Source: Micromonospora chokoriensis | GTDB lineage: Bacteria > Actinomycetota > Actinomycetes > Mycobacteriales > Micromonosporaceae | Direction: 5' to 3' | Length of the DNA: 64,000 nt | NCBI RefSeq assembly: GCF_000718555.1 | Contig: NZ_JOAN01000032.1 | Coordinates: forward strand, 25,973-89,972 | Shown: piece after piece, positions 1-8,462 of the stretch | How positions within the stretch are numbered: the first letter of the stretch is position 1 | How the letters are laid out: the number at the start of each line of letters is the position of its first letter | Translations under genes and position numbers: made by a program | Notes under the pieces: generated by a model | What the model was told of the DNA's origin: nothing | Database searches by the model: none | What the model saw: the letters and a program-made list of their open reading frames with translations, nothing else

Positions 1-2
1 CC

Positions 3-1079
3 CCGACTGCGGTCTTCCCGACCAAGCTCGGCTACAGCGCGTTCATGCCGCTGCCGGACGTCTTCTTCACCATGAAGCCGGAAGAGTTCGGCCGCAAGCC
101 GATCGCCAACGGCCCGGTGAAGTTCGTGTCCTGGGAGGACAACGCCCTCATCAAGCTGACGCGCTTCGACGACTACAACCTTCGCGACAAGATGAAGGTC
201 AAGGACGTCGACGTCAAGCTCTACCAGGACGACAACGCGGCCTACGCCGACCTGCTGGCGAACAACCTCGACTTCATGGAGGTTGTCCCCACCTCGGCGC
301 TCGCCGGCGACAAGTGGAAGACCGACCTCGGTGACCGGGGCCGCTCGACCGTCACCCCGACGACCGCGTTCATCGCGTTCCCGATCTACGACAAGCGCTT
401 CGCCAACGCGAAGCTGCGTCGTGCCGTGTCGCTGTCGGTGAACCGGCAGGAGATCTCGGAGAAGATCTTCTTCGGTACCCGCAAGCCGGCCGACAGCTGG
501 GCGAACCCGCTGACCCCGGGCGCCAAGCCGGGTAACTGCACCGCCTGCAAGTTCGACCCGACCACGGCCAAGCAGCTGCTTGCCGAGGCCGGCGGCTTCA
601 CCGGCGAGATGGTCTTCTACTACAACTCGGACTCCGCCCACAAGGACTGGATGGACGCCGTCGCGCAGCAGATCAAGACCAACCTGGGCATCAACGCTCG
701 GGCTGAGGGTGTGCCGACCTTCGCGGTGTTCCGCCAGAACGTCAACGCCCACAAGATGACCGGCCCGTACCGTGCTGCCTGGCAGCAGGACTACCCGGAC
801 GTCGAGAACTGGGTCAACCCGCTGTTCGTCACGAACGGCTCCTCGAACGACGGCCTCTACAGCAACCCCGAGGTCGACGCCCTGGCCAAGCAGGCCAGCG
901 CCGCGCCGAGCCTGGAGGCCTCGCACGAGGCGTTCGCCAAGGCCGTCGAGAAGGTCGACCAGGACGTCCCGAGCATCCCGGTCTACTTCTACGGTCAGCA
1001 GTCCGGCCACTCGGAGAAGATCAAGAAGCTCGAGCTGAACAACGTCGGCGAGATCGACATCACCTCGGTCGAGCTCTGA
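3..1079 (+). CDS. Peptide ABC transporter substrate-binding protein (SBP family 5), 5' truncated by window edge
   Basis: The frame is open from base 3, so only the C-terminal 358 residues are present; the first ATG (base 45) is internal. It matches residue for residue the second half of the paralogous lipoprotein at 22803-24404, for example LGYSAFMPLPD here against LGYNAFFPLPD there. Family 5 binding proteins capture di- or oligopeptides outside the membrane and deliver them to Dpp/Opp permeases. A Cys pair (NCTAC, near base 536) is absent from the paralogue and may form a disulfide. Permease and ATPase genes follow on the same strand, so it heads the first peptide importer operon. Confidence 0.93.
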   Translation, partial: PTAVFPTKLGYSAFMPLPDVFFTMKPEEFGRKPIANGPVKFVSWEDNALIKLTRFDDYNLRDKMKVKDVDVKLYQDDNAAYADLLANNLDFMEVVPTSALAGDKWKTDLGDRGRSTVTPTTAFIAFPIYDKRFANAKLRRAVSLSVNRQEISEKIFFGTRKPADSWANPLTPGAKPGNCTACKFDPTTAKQLLAEAGGFTGEMVFYYNSDSAHKDWMDAVAQQIKTNLGINARAEGVPTFAVFRQNVNAHKMTGPYRAAWQQDYPDVENWVNPLFVTNGSSNDGLYSNPEVDALAKQASAAPSLEASHEAFAKAVEKVDQDVPSIPVYFYGQQSGHSEKIKKLELNNVGEIDITSVEL

Positions 1080-1093
1080 TCCGTACGGTCTGA

Positions 1094-1135
1094 CCCCGGG
1101 TCGGGCTCGCCACATCCGGTGAGCCCGACCCGGGG
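1094..1135 (+). terminator. Intercistronic hairpin between binding protein and permease
   Basis: A 15-bp perfect stem (1094-1108 with 1121-1135), extendable inward by three pairs including one G-U, sits 15 nt after the binding-protein stop and about 90 nt before the permease start. There is no U-tract. It may attenuate transcription or protect the upstream mRNA so that binding protein exceeds permease. The second operon has an equivalent hairpin at 22757-22788. Confidence 0.6.
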
Positions 1136-1227
1136 CCGTTCCGCGATTGGGTGTTACAACACTCCACTCGCACGTTGTCACCACCGTGTCGGCCGTCCGA
1201 CGCGCCCCCTGTCTGGAGGACCACCCC

Positions 1228-2154
1228 ATGGGCCGTTATCTGTTGAGACGGCTGCTCCAACTCGTGCCGGTCTTCATCGGTACGACGTTCCTGATCTACT
1301 GGCTCGTCTGGGCCGTTCCGGGCGACCCGTTCGCTGGCAAGTGCGGCGAGCGTCGCTGCCCGGACCAGTACATCGCCTTCATGACCGAGAAGTACCACCT
1401 CGACCAGAACGTCTTCGTGCAGTACTTCACCTACATGAAGAACCTGCTCCAGGGCGATTTCGGTCAGACCTTCTCGCAGCGTGAGATCAGTGACATCATC
1501 CTGACCTCGTACCCGAACACCCTGAAGCTGGCCGTCGTGGCGCTCGCCATCGAGGCAGTGATCGGCCTCGGCGCCGGCGTGCTGACGGGTCTGCGGCGCA
1601 ACGGTTTCCTGGACAACCTGGTCCTGGTCTCTACCCTCTTCCTCATCGCGCTGCCGGTCTTCGTGGTCGGCTTTGTGCTGCAGTGGCTGCTGGGCGTGCA
1701 GTGGGGCATCATCAAGCCGACCGTCTCCTCCGAGATGCGGTGGTCCGAGCTGATCGTGCCGGGCTTCGTGCTCGGCAGCGCCTCCGTGGCGTACATCGCT
1801 CGAGTAGCGCGAACGAGCATCGCGGAGAACCGTCGCGCGGACTACGTGCGCACCGCTATCGCCAAGGGCCTGCCGATGCGCCGGGTGGTGGGCGTGCACC
1901 TGCTGCGCAACTCGCTCATCCCGGTGGTGACCCTGCTCGGCACCGACCTCGGTGCCCTGATGGGTGGCGCGATCGTCACCGAGGGAATCTTCAGCATCAA
2001 CGGAATCGGCCGCCAGGTCTTCCGAGCGATCATCACCAAGGAGAGCGCCACGGTCGTAGGGATCGTGGTGGTCCTGGTGCTGGTCTATCTCCTGATGAAC
2101 CTGCTGGTTGACCTGCTCTACGCCGCCCTGGACCCGAGGATCCGTTATGAGTGA
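1228..2154 (+). CDS. Peptide ABC transporter permease, OppB/DppB type
   Basis: Integral membrane subunit of the Opp/Dpp importer, 308 residues, about six membrane helices. It starts MGRYLLRRLLQLVPVF, the usual DppB N-terminus, and has the BPD_transp_1 coupling region ARVARTSIAENRRADYVRTA, which contacts the ATPase. The ATG at 1228 is preferred over an in-frame ATG at 1147 because GGAGGA lies at 1215-1220 and the family begins here. Its stop overlaps the next gene by 8 bp, indicating translational coupling with the DppC-type permease. Confidence 0.93.
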   Translation: MGRYLLRRLLQLVPVFIGTTFLIYWLVWAVPGDPFAGKCGERRCPDQYIAFMTEKYHLDQNVFVQYFTYMKNLLQGDFGQTFSQREISDIILTSYPNTLKLAVVALAIEAVIGLGAGVLTGLRRNGFLDNLVLVSTLFLIALPVFVVGFVLQWLLGVQWGIIKPTVSSEMRWSELIVPGFVLGSASVAYIARVARTSIAENRRADYVRTAIAKGLPMRRVVGVHLLRNSLIPVVTLLGTDLGALMGGAIVTEGIFSINGIGRQVFRAIITKESATVVGIVVVLVLVYLLMNLLVDLLYAALDPRIRYE

Positions 2155-3118
2155 CCCGAGTACCGCATCGATCGTCAGCACCCCCGGCGCGCACCCGACC
2201 GACTCCGCCGCCCCCGCCACCGCGGGCCAGCCGCAGAGCAACGAGAAGCCGCGCGGCCTGCTCGCTGACGCCTGGCGGGACCTGCGGCGCAAGCCGCTGT
2301 TCTGGATCTCGGCCACGCTGATCGTGCTCTTCCTGCTGATGGCGGCCTTCCCGGCGCTGTTCGCTCCAGGCGGCGACCCGGAGACCGGCGCGCTCTCCCG
2401 CAGCCTCAACAAGCCGTCCGCCGAAGGCTGGTTCGGCTACGACGTGCAGGGCCGTGACGTCTACGCGCGGGTCATCTACGGCGCGCGTGCGTCCATTCAG
2501 GTCGCCGTGCTCTCCGTGCTGGGCACCCTGCTCATCGGCGGAACCATGGGCATCATCTCCGGCTACCGCGGTGGTTGGGTGGACGCGCTACTGAGCCGGA
2601 TCGCCGATGTCTTCTTCGGTCTGCCCTTCGTGCTCGGCGCGATCGTCATCCTGACCACCTTCAACGGGTCGGGCTCCGGCAACAGCAAGAACAAGATCAT
2701 GGGCTTGGTGACCGCGTCCCTGATCGTGCTGAGCTGGCCGGTCGTGATGCGACTGATGCGCTCCTCGGTGCTATCCACCAAGGAGGCCGACTACATCGTG
2801 GCGGCCCGCGCGCTGGGTGCCGGCACCGGCCGGATCATCCTCAAGCACCTGCTGCCGAACTGCCTGGCCCCGCTGCTGGTCTACGGCACGATCATGGTCG
2901 GCTCGTTCATCGGTGCCGAGGCCACCCTGTCGTTCCTGGGCGTCGGTCTGAAGTCGCCGGTGGTGTCCTGGGGCATCATGATCAGTGATGGGCAGCAGTT
3001 CGTCCGGGTCGCGCCGGGGCTGGTGTTCTTCCCCGCCGCGTTCCTCGTCACCGCAGTGCTGAGCTTCGTGATGCTCGGTGAGGCGGTCCGCGAGGCCCTC
3101 GATCCGAAACTCCGCTAG
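2147..3118 (+). CDS. Peptide ABC transporter permease, OppC/DppC type
   Basis: Second membrane subunit, 323 residues from ATG 2147. A hydrophilic Ser/Pro/Ala-rich N-terminal segment of about 35 residues precedes the family signature AWRDLRRKPLFWISATLIV and six predicted helices. The coupling region near residues 205-230 (STKEADYIVAARALGAG) is typical. The start lies inside the end of the upstream permease gene (8-bp overlap), so the pair is probably made together. It forms the heterodimeric channel with the 1228-2154 product. Confidence 0.93.
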   Translation: MSDPSTASIVSTPGAHPTDSAAPATAGQPQSNEKPRGLLADAWRDLRRKPLFWISATLIVLFLLMAAFPALFAPGGDPETGALSRSLNKPSAEGWFGYDVQGRDVYARVIYGARASIQVAVLSVLGTLLIGGTMGIISGYRGGWVDALLSRIADVFFGLPFVLGAIVILTTFNGSGSGNSKNKIMGLVTASLIVLSWPVVMRLMRSSVLSTKEADYIVAARALGAGTGRIILKHLLPNCLAPLLVYGTIMVGSFIGAEATLSFLGVGLKSPVVSWGIMISDGQQFVRVAPGLVFFPAAFLVTAVLSFVMLGEAVREALDPKLR

Positions 3119-3128
3119 GGGATATCCA

Positions 3129-4172
3129 GTGTCCGACATTCTCGTGTCCGAGCAGTCCGCGTCGGGCCCCGGCGGGTCCGGGCGTCCCTCCGGCCGGCTG
3201 CTCGAGGTCGACGACCTGCGGGTGGAGTTCCGCACCCGGGACGGCGTCGCAAAGGTCATCAACGGGGTCACGTACCACGTCGACGCGGGGGAGACCCTCG
3301 CCGTGCTCGGCGAGTCCGGCTCCGGTAAGAGCGTCACCGCGCAGACCATCATGGGCATCCTCGACACGCCGCCCGGCTTCGTGACCGGTGGGCAGGTCCG
3401 CTTCCACGGCAAGGACATGCTCCGCATGTCCGACGAGGAGCGCCGCCGCATCCGCGGCGAGGGCATCGCGATGATCTTCCAGGACGCGCTCTCCGCACTG
3501 AACCCCGTCTTCACCGTCGGGTTCCAGATCGCCGAGCAGTTCCGGGTCCGGCGGGGCATGGGCCGCGCCGAGGCCAAGAAGCGCGCGATCGACATGCTCG
3601 ACCAGGTCAAGATCCCGAACGCCAAGGGCCGGTTCAACAACTACCCGCACCAGTTCTCCGGCGGTATGCGGCAGCGCGCGATGATCGCGATGTCGCTGGC
3701 GCTCGACCCGGAGGTGCTGATCGCGGACGAGCCGACCACTGCCCTCGACGTGACCGTGCAGGCCCAGATCATGGACCTGCTGGCCGAGCTTCAGCGTGAG
3801 CGGCAGATGGGCATGATCCTGATCACCCACGACCTCGGTGTCGTCGCCGACGTCGCGGACCGGATCGCGGTCATGTACGCGGGCCGGATCGTCGAGGAAG
3901 CCGACGTGTACGACCTGTACGCCAAGCCGGCGCACCCGTACACGATGGGTCTGATCGAGTCGATTCCGCGCCTGGACGAGAAGGGGCAGCAGCTCCGGAC
4001 GATCAAGGGCCTCCCGCCGAACCTGATGAACATCCCGCCGGGCTGCCCGTTCAACCCGCGCTGCCCCATGGCTCAGCCGGTGTGTCGGGAGACGATCCCG
4101 CCGCTGCTGCAGGTGGGCAATGCCCGGGCCAGCGCCTGCCACTTCGCCGAGGAGCTGGTGAACCGTGTCTGA
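3129..4172 (+). CDS. Peptide ABC transporter ATP-binding protein, OppD/DppD type
   Basis: Cytoplasmic ATPase of the importer, 347 residues. Walker [10 protein letters not shown]-loop [10 protein letters not shown], signature SGGMRQR, Walker [13 protein letters not shown] and switch ITHDLG are all intact. The C-terminal oligo_HPY region is present ([18 protein letters not shown] and the Cys-rich CPFNPRCPM segment, which in relatives can bind an Fe-S cluster). GTG 3129 is chosen because AGGGGA lies 8 nt upstream and family alignment begins there; the earlier ATG at 3078 would overlap the permease gene by 41 bp. It overlaps the next ATPase by 8 bp. Confidence 0.93.
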   Translation: MSDILVSEQSASGPGGSGRPSGRLLEVDDLRVEFRTRDGVAKVINGVTYHVDAGETLAVLGESGSGKSVTAQTIMGILDTPPGFVTGGQVRFHGKDMLRMSDEERRRIRGEGIAMIFQDALSALNPVFTVGFQIAEQFRVRRGMGRAEAKKRAIDMLDQVKIPNAKGRFNNYPHQFSGGMRQRAMIAMSLALDPEVLIADEPTTALDVTVQAQIMDLLAELQRERQMGMILITHDLGVVADVADRIAVMYAGRIVEEADVYDLYAKPAHPYTMGLIESIPRLDEKGQQLRTIKGLPPNLMNIPPGCPFNPRCPMAQPVCRETIPPLLQVGNARASACHFAEELVNRV

Positions 4173-5100
4173 GAACATCCTCGAGGTCCGTGACCTGGTC
4201 AAGCACTACCCCGTCACGCAGGGTGTGGTGTTCAAGAAGACCGTCGGTCAGGTCAAGGCGGTCGACGGGGTCTCGTTCGGTCTGCGCGCCGGTGAGACGC
4301 TCGGCGTGGTCGGCGAGTCCGGCTGCGGCAAGTCGACCCTCGCCCGGGTTCTGATGAACCTGGAGAAGCCGACCGAAGGCAGCGTGGTCTACAAGGGCCA
4401 GGACATCTCCACGCTGTCGGGTGGGGCGCTGCGGCGCCTTCGTCGGCAGATCCAGCTGGTCATGCAGGACCCGTACACCTCGCTGAACCCGCGGATGACC
4501 GTCGGCGACCTGCTCGGTGAGCCGTTCGAGATCCACCCGGAGGTGGCGCCGAAGGGCAGCCGTCGGGCCAAGGTCAGGGAGCTGCTCGACCTGGTCGGGC
4601 TCAACCCGGAGCACATCAACAGGTACCCGCACCAGTTCTCCGGCGGTCAGCGTCAGCGCATCGGCATCGCCCGCGCGCTCGCGCTGGAGCAGTTGCAGGG
4701 CGAGTTCGGGCTCTCGTACGTCTTCATCGCGCACGACCTGTCGGTGGTCCGCCACCTCTCGGACCGGGTCGCGGTGATGTACCTCGGCAAGATCGTGGAG
4801 ATCGGCACCGAGGACGAGATCTACGAGCGGCCGACCCACCCGTACACCCAGGCTCTGCTCTCCGCAGTGCCGGTGCCGGACCCGACGCAGCGCAACAACA
4901 AGACGATCATCCGGCTCACGGGTGACGTCCCGTCGCCGATCAGCCCCCCCTCGGGCTGCCGGTTCCGGACCCGCTGCTGGAAGGCGCAGGATGTCTGCGC
5001 CGAGCAGGTCCCGCTGCTGGAGATCCGGCAGGGCTCGGACCACCCGAGCGCCTGCCACTTCGCGGAGAAGCGCGAGATCGTCGCCACCCACGAGGTGTGA
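4165..5100 (+). CDS. Peptide ABC transporter ATP-binding protein, OppF/DppF type, lacking the Walker B segment
   Basis: Second ATPase of the importer, 311 residues from GTG 4165. Walker [10 protein letters not shown] and signature SGGQRQR are present, and the C-terminal oligo_HPY/Cys region is intact. After ARALALE (codon 175) the protein jumps to [10 protein letters not shown]. The paralogue at 18587-19562 has 26 codons here that include Walker B and the D-loop (CDEPVSALD). Exactly 78 bp are missing, in frame. Without the catalytic Glu and the Mg-coordinating Asp the protein should not hydrolyse ATP. The loss sits exactly at the end of a 100-bp stretch identical to the paralogue, so assembly error is the leading explanation. 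Confidence 0.88.
   Translation: MSENILEVRDLVKHYPVTQGVVFKKTVGQVKAVDGVSFGLRAGETLGVVGESGCGKSTLARVLMNLEKPTEGSVVYKGQDISTLSGGALRRLRRQIQLVMQDPYTSLNPRMTVGDLLGEPFEIHPEVAPKGSRRAKVRELLDLVGLNPEHINRYPHQFSGGQRQRIGIARALALEQLQGEFGLSYVFIAHDLSVVRHLSDRVAVMYLGKIVEIGTEDEIYERPTHPYTQALLSAVPVPDPTQRNNKTIIRLTGDVPSPISPPSGCRFRTRCWKAQDVCAEQVPLLEIRQGSDHPSACHFAEKREIVATHEV
4587..4686 (+). repeat. 100-bp perfect repeat shared with 19070-19169 (inverted)
   Basis: Base-for-base comparison shows 100 identical positions between this part of the first oppF-type gene and the reverse complement of 19070-19169. The 78-bp loss in this copy begins directly after 4686; the damage in the other copy lies at the opposite edge. Confidence 0.9.
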
Positions 5101-5109
5101 GTCACCGAG

Positions 5110-5146
5110 ACCGCCTGCCGACGTCACCACGACGACGGCAGGCGGT
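5110..5146 (+). terminator. Terminator of the first peptide importer operon
   Basis: An 11-bp perfect stem (ACCGCCTGCCG at 5110-5120 with its complement at 5136-5146) and a 15-nt loop lie 10 nt after the last ATPase stop codon. A short T-containing tail follows. Confidence 0.75.
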
Positions 5147-5259
5147 TTCGTCTGTCCGTGACCTAGCTCGGGCGGGCTGCGCACCGCAGCGCAGGCGGCG
5201 TCAGTGGGCCAGGTGCCGCACTGCGAGCCGGTGCGGCTCACCGAACGGGCCGGTATGGC

Positions 5260-5655
5260 TCACAGCGGGCCGCGGCCCGCGCGGAGCAGCAGCAGGGCCA
5301 ACTGGGTGCCGTCGGCGCCGAGCGCGACCCGGAACCGCTCCAGGATCTCCCGTTCCCGGGAGAGCACCAGGCGAGTGCCACCGGACGCCATCCGGGTCAC
5401 CCCGACCTCCTGGGACAACGCGGCCCGCTCCTGCCAGAGCGTGATCAACGCATTGTCGATCTCGTTGATCCGCTGTCTGATCTGCACGATCCGCGCGGCG
5501 GCGGCCGGCTCCTCGGTGCCGGTCTGTTGCTCGGCTGGCTCGGCGTCTCCGCCCGGCGGCGGCGTGGCCACCGCTGGCTCCGCCCCCTGCGCTGCGGGCC
5601 GCCCAGCCTCCGGTCGGATCGGGCCGCCGCTCTGCTCCATCACGTCTGCCATCAT
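5260..5655 (-). CDS. Chorismate mutase, monofunctional AroQ-delta type
   Basis: Converts chorismate to prephenate, the branch point to phenylalanine and tyrosine. It has 131 residues: a low-complexity Pro/Ala/Glu-rich N-terminus of about 50, then the all-helical AroQ domain (RIVQIRQRINEIDNALITL). The RMASGGTRLV and SRE...ERF segments and the LLLRAGRG C-terminus match the M. tuberculosis Rv0948c class, which depends on a complex with DAHP synthase for full activity. That dependence is known of the family, not shown here. Two adjacent ATGs (5655, 5652) follow GAGAGG. As in Rv0948c-Rv0949, the next gene is a divergent UvrD helicase. An attenuator precedes it. Confidence 0.9.
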   Translation of the reverse strand: MMADVMEQSGGPIRPEAGRPAAQGAEPAVATPPPGGDAEPAEQQTGTEEPAAAARIVQIRQRINEIDNALITLWQERAALSQEVGVTRMASGGTRLVLSREREILERFRVALGADGTQLALLLLRAGRGPL

Positions 5656-5702
5656 CGGGTACCTCTCGCGCTGTGGTGCCCGGTGCCCGGAACCTGGGAC
5701 GG

Positions 5703-5735
5703 AAAAAGCCCCGGGCTCCAGGAGCCCGGGGCTTT
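5703..5735 (-). terminator. Attenuator terminator (segments 3:4) of the chorismate mutase leader
   Basis: On the minus strand, AAAGCCCCGGGCTC pairs with GAGCCCGGGGCTTT around a CTG loop (14-bp stem), followed by five T residues. It is an intrinsic terminator placed after a short leader ORF and 48 nt before the chorismate mutase ATG, so it must be bypassed to express the gene. Confidence 0.85.
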
Positions 5736-5790
5736 CGTAGGTCTGAATCGATCAGGCGCGACCTACGGCAGCCGGACTCCCGGTGCCGTA
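5718..5790 (-). promoter_or_regulatory. Attenuator switch: 1:2 hairpin and competing antiterminator
   Basis: On the minus strand, segment 1 (TACGGCACCGG, 5790-5780, beginning at the last Tyr codon) pairs with segment 2 (CCGGCTGCCGTA, 5775-5764), with one bulge. Segment 2, extended to 5783-5760, instead pairs with segment 3. CGTAGGTC (5767-5760) matches GACCTACG (5743-5736) perfectly, and 5783-5770 matches 5733-5718 with two G-U pairs and a 2-nt bulge. Segment 3 is the 5' arm of the terminator. Ribosome stalling at the Tyr/Phe codons would free segment 2, block the terminator and allow chorismate mutase expression. Confidence 0.78.
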
Positions 5791-5817
5791 GTAAAAGTAG
5801 TAACGCGCAGCGATCAC
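5752..5817 (-). CDS. Aromatic leader peptide of the chorismate mutase attenuator (21 aa)
   Basis: A small ORF that begins MIAARYYFYYGTG and ends at TGA 5752-5754. Five consecutive aromatic codons (TAC TAC TTT TAC TAC, 5802-5788) are the expected control codons for a Tyr/Phe-producing enzyme. GTG 5817 is preferred because CATACT lies 7 nt upstream with TTGCGC 18 bp further, giving a leaderless transcript. Upstream in-frame starts at 5835 (GTG) and 5865 (ATG) are also possible. The peptide itself probably has no function beyond translation-coupled sensing. Confidence 0.7.
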   Translation of the reverse strand: MIAARYYFYYGTGSPAAVGRA

Positions 5818-5824
5818 GCCGTCG

Positions 5825-5854
5825 AGTATGCCCACGTCACTGCCGGGTGCGCAA
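5825..5854 (-). promoter_or_regulatory. Probable promoter of the chorismate mutase leader
   Basis: TTGCGC (5854-5849), 18-bp spacer, CATACT (5830-5825), then 7 nt to the leader GTG. The same -35 hexamer and spacer length occur in the ArsR promoter at 59294-59323. Confidence 0.5.
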
Positions 5855-5941
5855 GCATTCCGCATTGCCGAGGGCGCCTTTGTCACCGATGGGCGTTCCG
5901 GGTGGTGGTGCGCGCCGTCGGGGAGTGTCTGACCGGCGGCA

Positions 5942-5947
5942 TAGACT
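5942..5947 (+). promoter_or_regulatory. -10 box of the helicase gene (leaderless start)
   Basis: TAGACT lies 9 nt before the ATG with no Shine-Dalgarno between, so the transcript probably starts at or very near the start codon. Confidence 0.5.
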
Positions 5948-5956
5948 TGTCGGGCG

Positions 5957-8362
5957 ATGCATCCTCTCTTCGACATCCCCGCGTCCCCGCCTGCGCCGGA
6001 GTCCGCGCCGGCCCGCCCGCACCGCCCCGGGGCGGCTGCCCCGCGCCTCGGCCCGCAGCAGCTGCTCGACGGGCTGAACGGGCCGCAGGGCGACGCCGTC
6101 AGCCATGCCGGCTCACCGCTGCTGATCGTGGCCGGCGCCGGGTCCGGCAAGACCCGGGTGCTCACACACCGGATCGCCTACCTGCTCGCCGCACGGGACG
6201 TGCACCCCGGTGAGATCATCGCGATCACCTTCACCAACAAGGCCGCCGGCGAGATGAAGGAGCGCGTCGCCGCGCTGGTCGGCCCCCGGGCCCGCCTGAT
6301 GTGGGTGTCGACGTTCCACTCGGCCTGCGTCCGGATCCTGCGTGCCGAGCACGAGCACGCCGGCCTCAAGTCGACGTTCTCGATCTACGACGCGGACGAC
6401 TCCCGCCGGCTCATGCAGCTGGTGACCCGCGAGCTGGATCTCGACCCGAAGCGCTACCCGGCGCGCGGGCTGGCGGCCCAGGTCTCCAACCTCAAGAACG
6501 AGCTGGTCGACCCGGAGCAGTTCGCGGCGCGGGCCACCGGGCCCAATGAGCGGGCGCTGGCCGAGGCGTACACGCTCTACCAGCGCCGGCTGCGTGAGGC
6601 GCACGCACTGGACTTCGACGACCTGATCATGACCACGGTGCACCTGCTCCAGTCCCACCCGCACGTCGCGGAGAGCTACCGCCGGCGGTTCCGGCACGTG
6701 CTGGTGGACGAATACCAGGACACCAACCACGCCCAGTACGTCCTGATCAAGGAGCTGGTCTCCGGCACCGACGGGCTGGCGCCTGCCGAGCTGTGCGTCG
6801 TCGGCGACGCCGACCAGTCGATCTACGCGTTCCGGGGTGCGACGATCCGCAACATCCTGGAGTTCGAACGGGACTTCACCGACGCGCGGACGATCCTGCT
6901 GGAGCAGAACTACCGCTCCACCCAGACCATCCTCAACGCGGCCAACGCGGTGATCGACCGCAACACCTCCCGCAAGCCCAAGCGGCTGTGGAGCGAGGCT
7001 GGCGCCGGCGAGCAGATCGTCGGCTACGTGGCCGACACCGAGCACGCCGAAGCCGACTGGGTCGCCCGGGAGATCGACCGGCTGGTCGACGCCGACGAAA
7101 CCCGCCCCGGCGACGTCGCGGTCTTCTACCGCACCAACGCCCAGTCCCGCGTCTTCGAGGAGGTGTTCATCCGTGTCGGCCTGCCCTACAAGGTGGTCGG
7201 CGGGGTGCGCTTCTACGAGCGCAAGGAGGTTCGCGACGCCCTGGCGTACCTGCGTTCGGTGGTCAACGACGACGACACGGTGAGCCTTCGGCGGGTGCTC
7301 AACACCCCGCGCCGGGGGATCGGCGACCGCGCGGAGGCATGTGTCGAGGCGCTCTCCAGCCGCGACCGGATCTCGTTCGGCGCGGCGCTGCGCCGGGCCC
7401 GGGAGGCGCCGGGCATCTCCAGCCGGGCGGCCAACGGCATCGCCGACTTCGTGGCGTTGCTCGACAGCGCCCGGGAGCTGGCCGAGACCGGCACCCCGGA
7501 GGAGGTGCTGGAGGCGCTGCTGACCCGCTCCGGCTACCTCACCGAGCTGGAGGAGAGCCTGGACCCGCAGGACGCCGGCCGAGTGGACAACCTCCAGGAA
7601 CTGGTCAGCGTCGCCCGGGAGTACACCGAGCGGATCGAGGCACTGGGCGAGGAGGGCGAGCGGGCCACCCTGGCCGGTTTCCTGGAGCAGGTGGCGCTGG
7701 TCGCCGACGCGGACCAGATCCCCTCCGACGACCCCGACCACCAAGGCGTGGTCACCCTGATGACCCTGCACACCGCCAAGGGGCTGGAATTCCCGGTGGT
7801 CTTCCTGACCGGGCTGGAGGACGGCGTCTTTCCACACCTGCGCTCGCTGGGCGACACCCGCGAGTTGGAGGAGGAGCGCCGACTGGCGTACGTCGGCATC
7901 ACCCGCGCTCGACAGCGGCTCTACCTCTCCCGGGCGGTGACCCGCTCGGCCTGGGGGCAGCCGTCCTACAACCCGCCGTCGCGCTTCCTGGAGGAGCTAC
8001 CGACCGAGTTGGTGCACTGGGAGCGCACCGAAGGGTCGTACACCTCGTGGGCTGGCGGGGGAGGCGGCGTCGGCGGTCGTGCGGACCGCGCGCCCGGCGG
8101 TCGTGGCAACTTCACCGGCGGCACGCCGAAGGCGGCGCAACTGGCCCAGCGGCTCGGCGTGGACGCCAGCCGGCTGACCACGGCCAGCGAGCTGCCGCAG
8201 GGGCCGAAGGTGTCTGCGGGCGACCGGGTGAATCATCAGCGGTACGGGCTGGGTCGGGTGCTCGCCGTCGAGGGGCACGGCCCGGGGGCTCGCGCGCAGA
8301 TCGACTTCGGCGACCAGACCATGTGGCTGGTGCTCCGGCACGCCCCGGTCGACAAGCTCTGA
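5957..8362 (+). CDS. pcrA: ATP-dependent DNA helicase UvrD/PcrA (UvrD1)
   Basis: Superfamily 1A 3'-5' helicase for nucleotide-excision and recombination-linked repair, 801 residues. Motif I AGAGSGKT is at residues 59-66. Motif Ia is FTNKAAGEM, motif II VDEYQDTN, motif III GDADQSIYAFRGA, motif V TLHTAKGLEF and motif VI VGITRARQRLYLS. The C-terminal Tudor-like domain (GDRVNHQRYGLGRV) is the part that contacts RNA polymerase or Ku in relatives. A Pro/Ala-rich 30-residue N-terminal extension precedes the core. It is divergent from chorismate mutase, as Rv0949 is from Rv0948c. Confidence 0.96.
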   Translation: MHPLFDIPASPPAPESAPARPHRPGAAAPRLGPQQLLDGLNGPQGDAVSHAGSPLLIVAGAGSGKTRVLTHRIAYLLAARDVHPGEIIAITFTNKAAGEMKERVAALVGPRARLMWVSTFHSACVRILRAEHEHAGLKSTFSIYDADDSRRLMQLVTRELDLDPKRYPARGLAAQVSNLKNELVDPEQFAARATGPNERALAEAYTLYQRRLREAHALDFDDLIMTTVHLLQSHPHVAESYRRRFRHVLVDEYQDTNHAQYVLIKELVSGTDGLAPAELCVVGDADQSIYAFRGATIRNILEFERDFTDARTILLEQNYRSTQTILNAANAVIDRNTSRKPKRLWSEAGAGEQIVGYVADTEHAEADWVAREIDRLVDADETRPGDVAVFYRTNAQSRVFEEVFIRVGLPYKVVGGVRFYERKEVRDALAYLRSVVNDDDTVSLRRVLNTPRRGIGDRAEACVEALSSRDRISFGAALRRAREAPGISSRAANGIADFVALLDSARELAETGTPEEVLEALLTRSGYLTELEESLDPQDAGRVDNLQELVSVAREYTERIEALGEEGERATLAGFLEQVALVADADQIPSDDPDHQGVVTLMTLHTAKGLEFPVVFLTGLEDGVFPHLRSLGDTRELEEERRLAYVGITRARQRLYLSRAVTRSAWGQPSYNPPSRFLEELPTELVHWERTEGSYTSWAGGGGGVGGRADRAPGGRGNFTGGTPKAAQLAQRLGVDASRLTTASELPQGPKVSAGDRVNHQRYGLGRVLAVEGHGPGARAQIDFGDQTMWLVLRHAPVDKL

Positions 8363-8382
8363 CCCCGCAAAGATCACGCTAG

Positions 8383-8432
8383 ATCAACGAAAGAGTGGCC
8401 TCCGGCAGCGCCGAGGCCACTCTTTCGTTGAT
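8383..8432. terminator. Bidirectional terminator between pcrA and the M23 peptidase gene
   Basis: A 20-bp perfect stem (8383-8402 with 8413-8432) and a 10-nt loop sit between two convergent genes, 20 nt after the pcrA stop and 30 nt before the peptidase stop. Confidence 0.85.
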
Positions 8433-8462
8433 GTTGTCCGCGGACCGCGCGGGGATCGTGAA

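Noticed and set aside
1060..2412. Long minus-strand frame over the first permease genes
   Set aside because: Antisense shadow; the plus-strand permease genes are unambiguous.
6113..7837. Long minus-strand open frame opposite pcrA
   Set aside because: Antisense shadow of the helicase gene; no recognisable motif or start signal.
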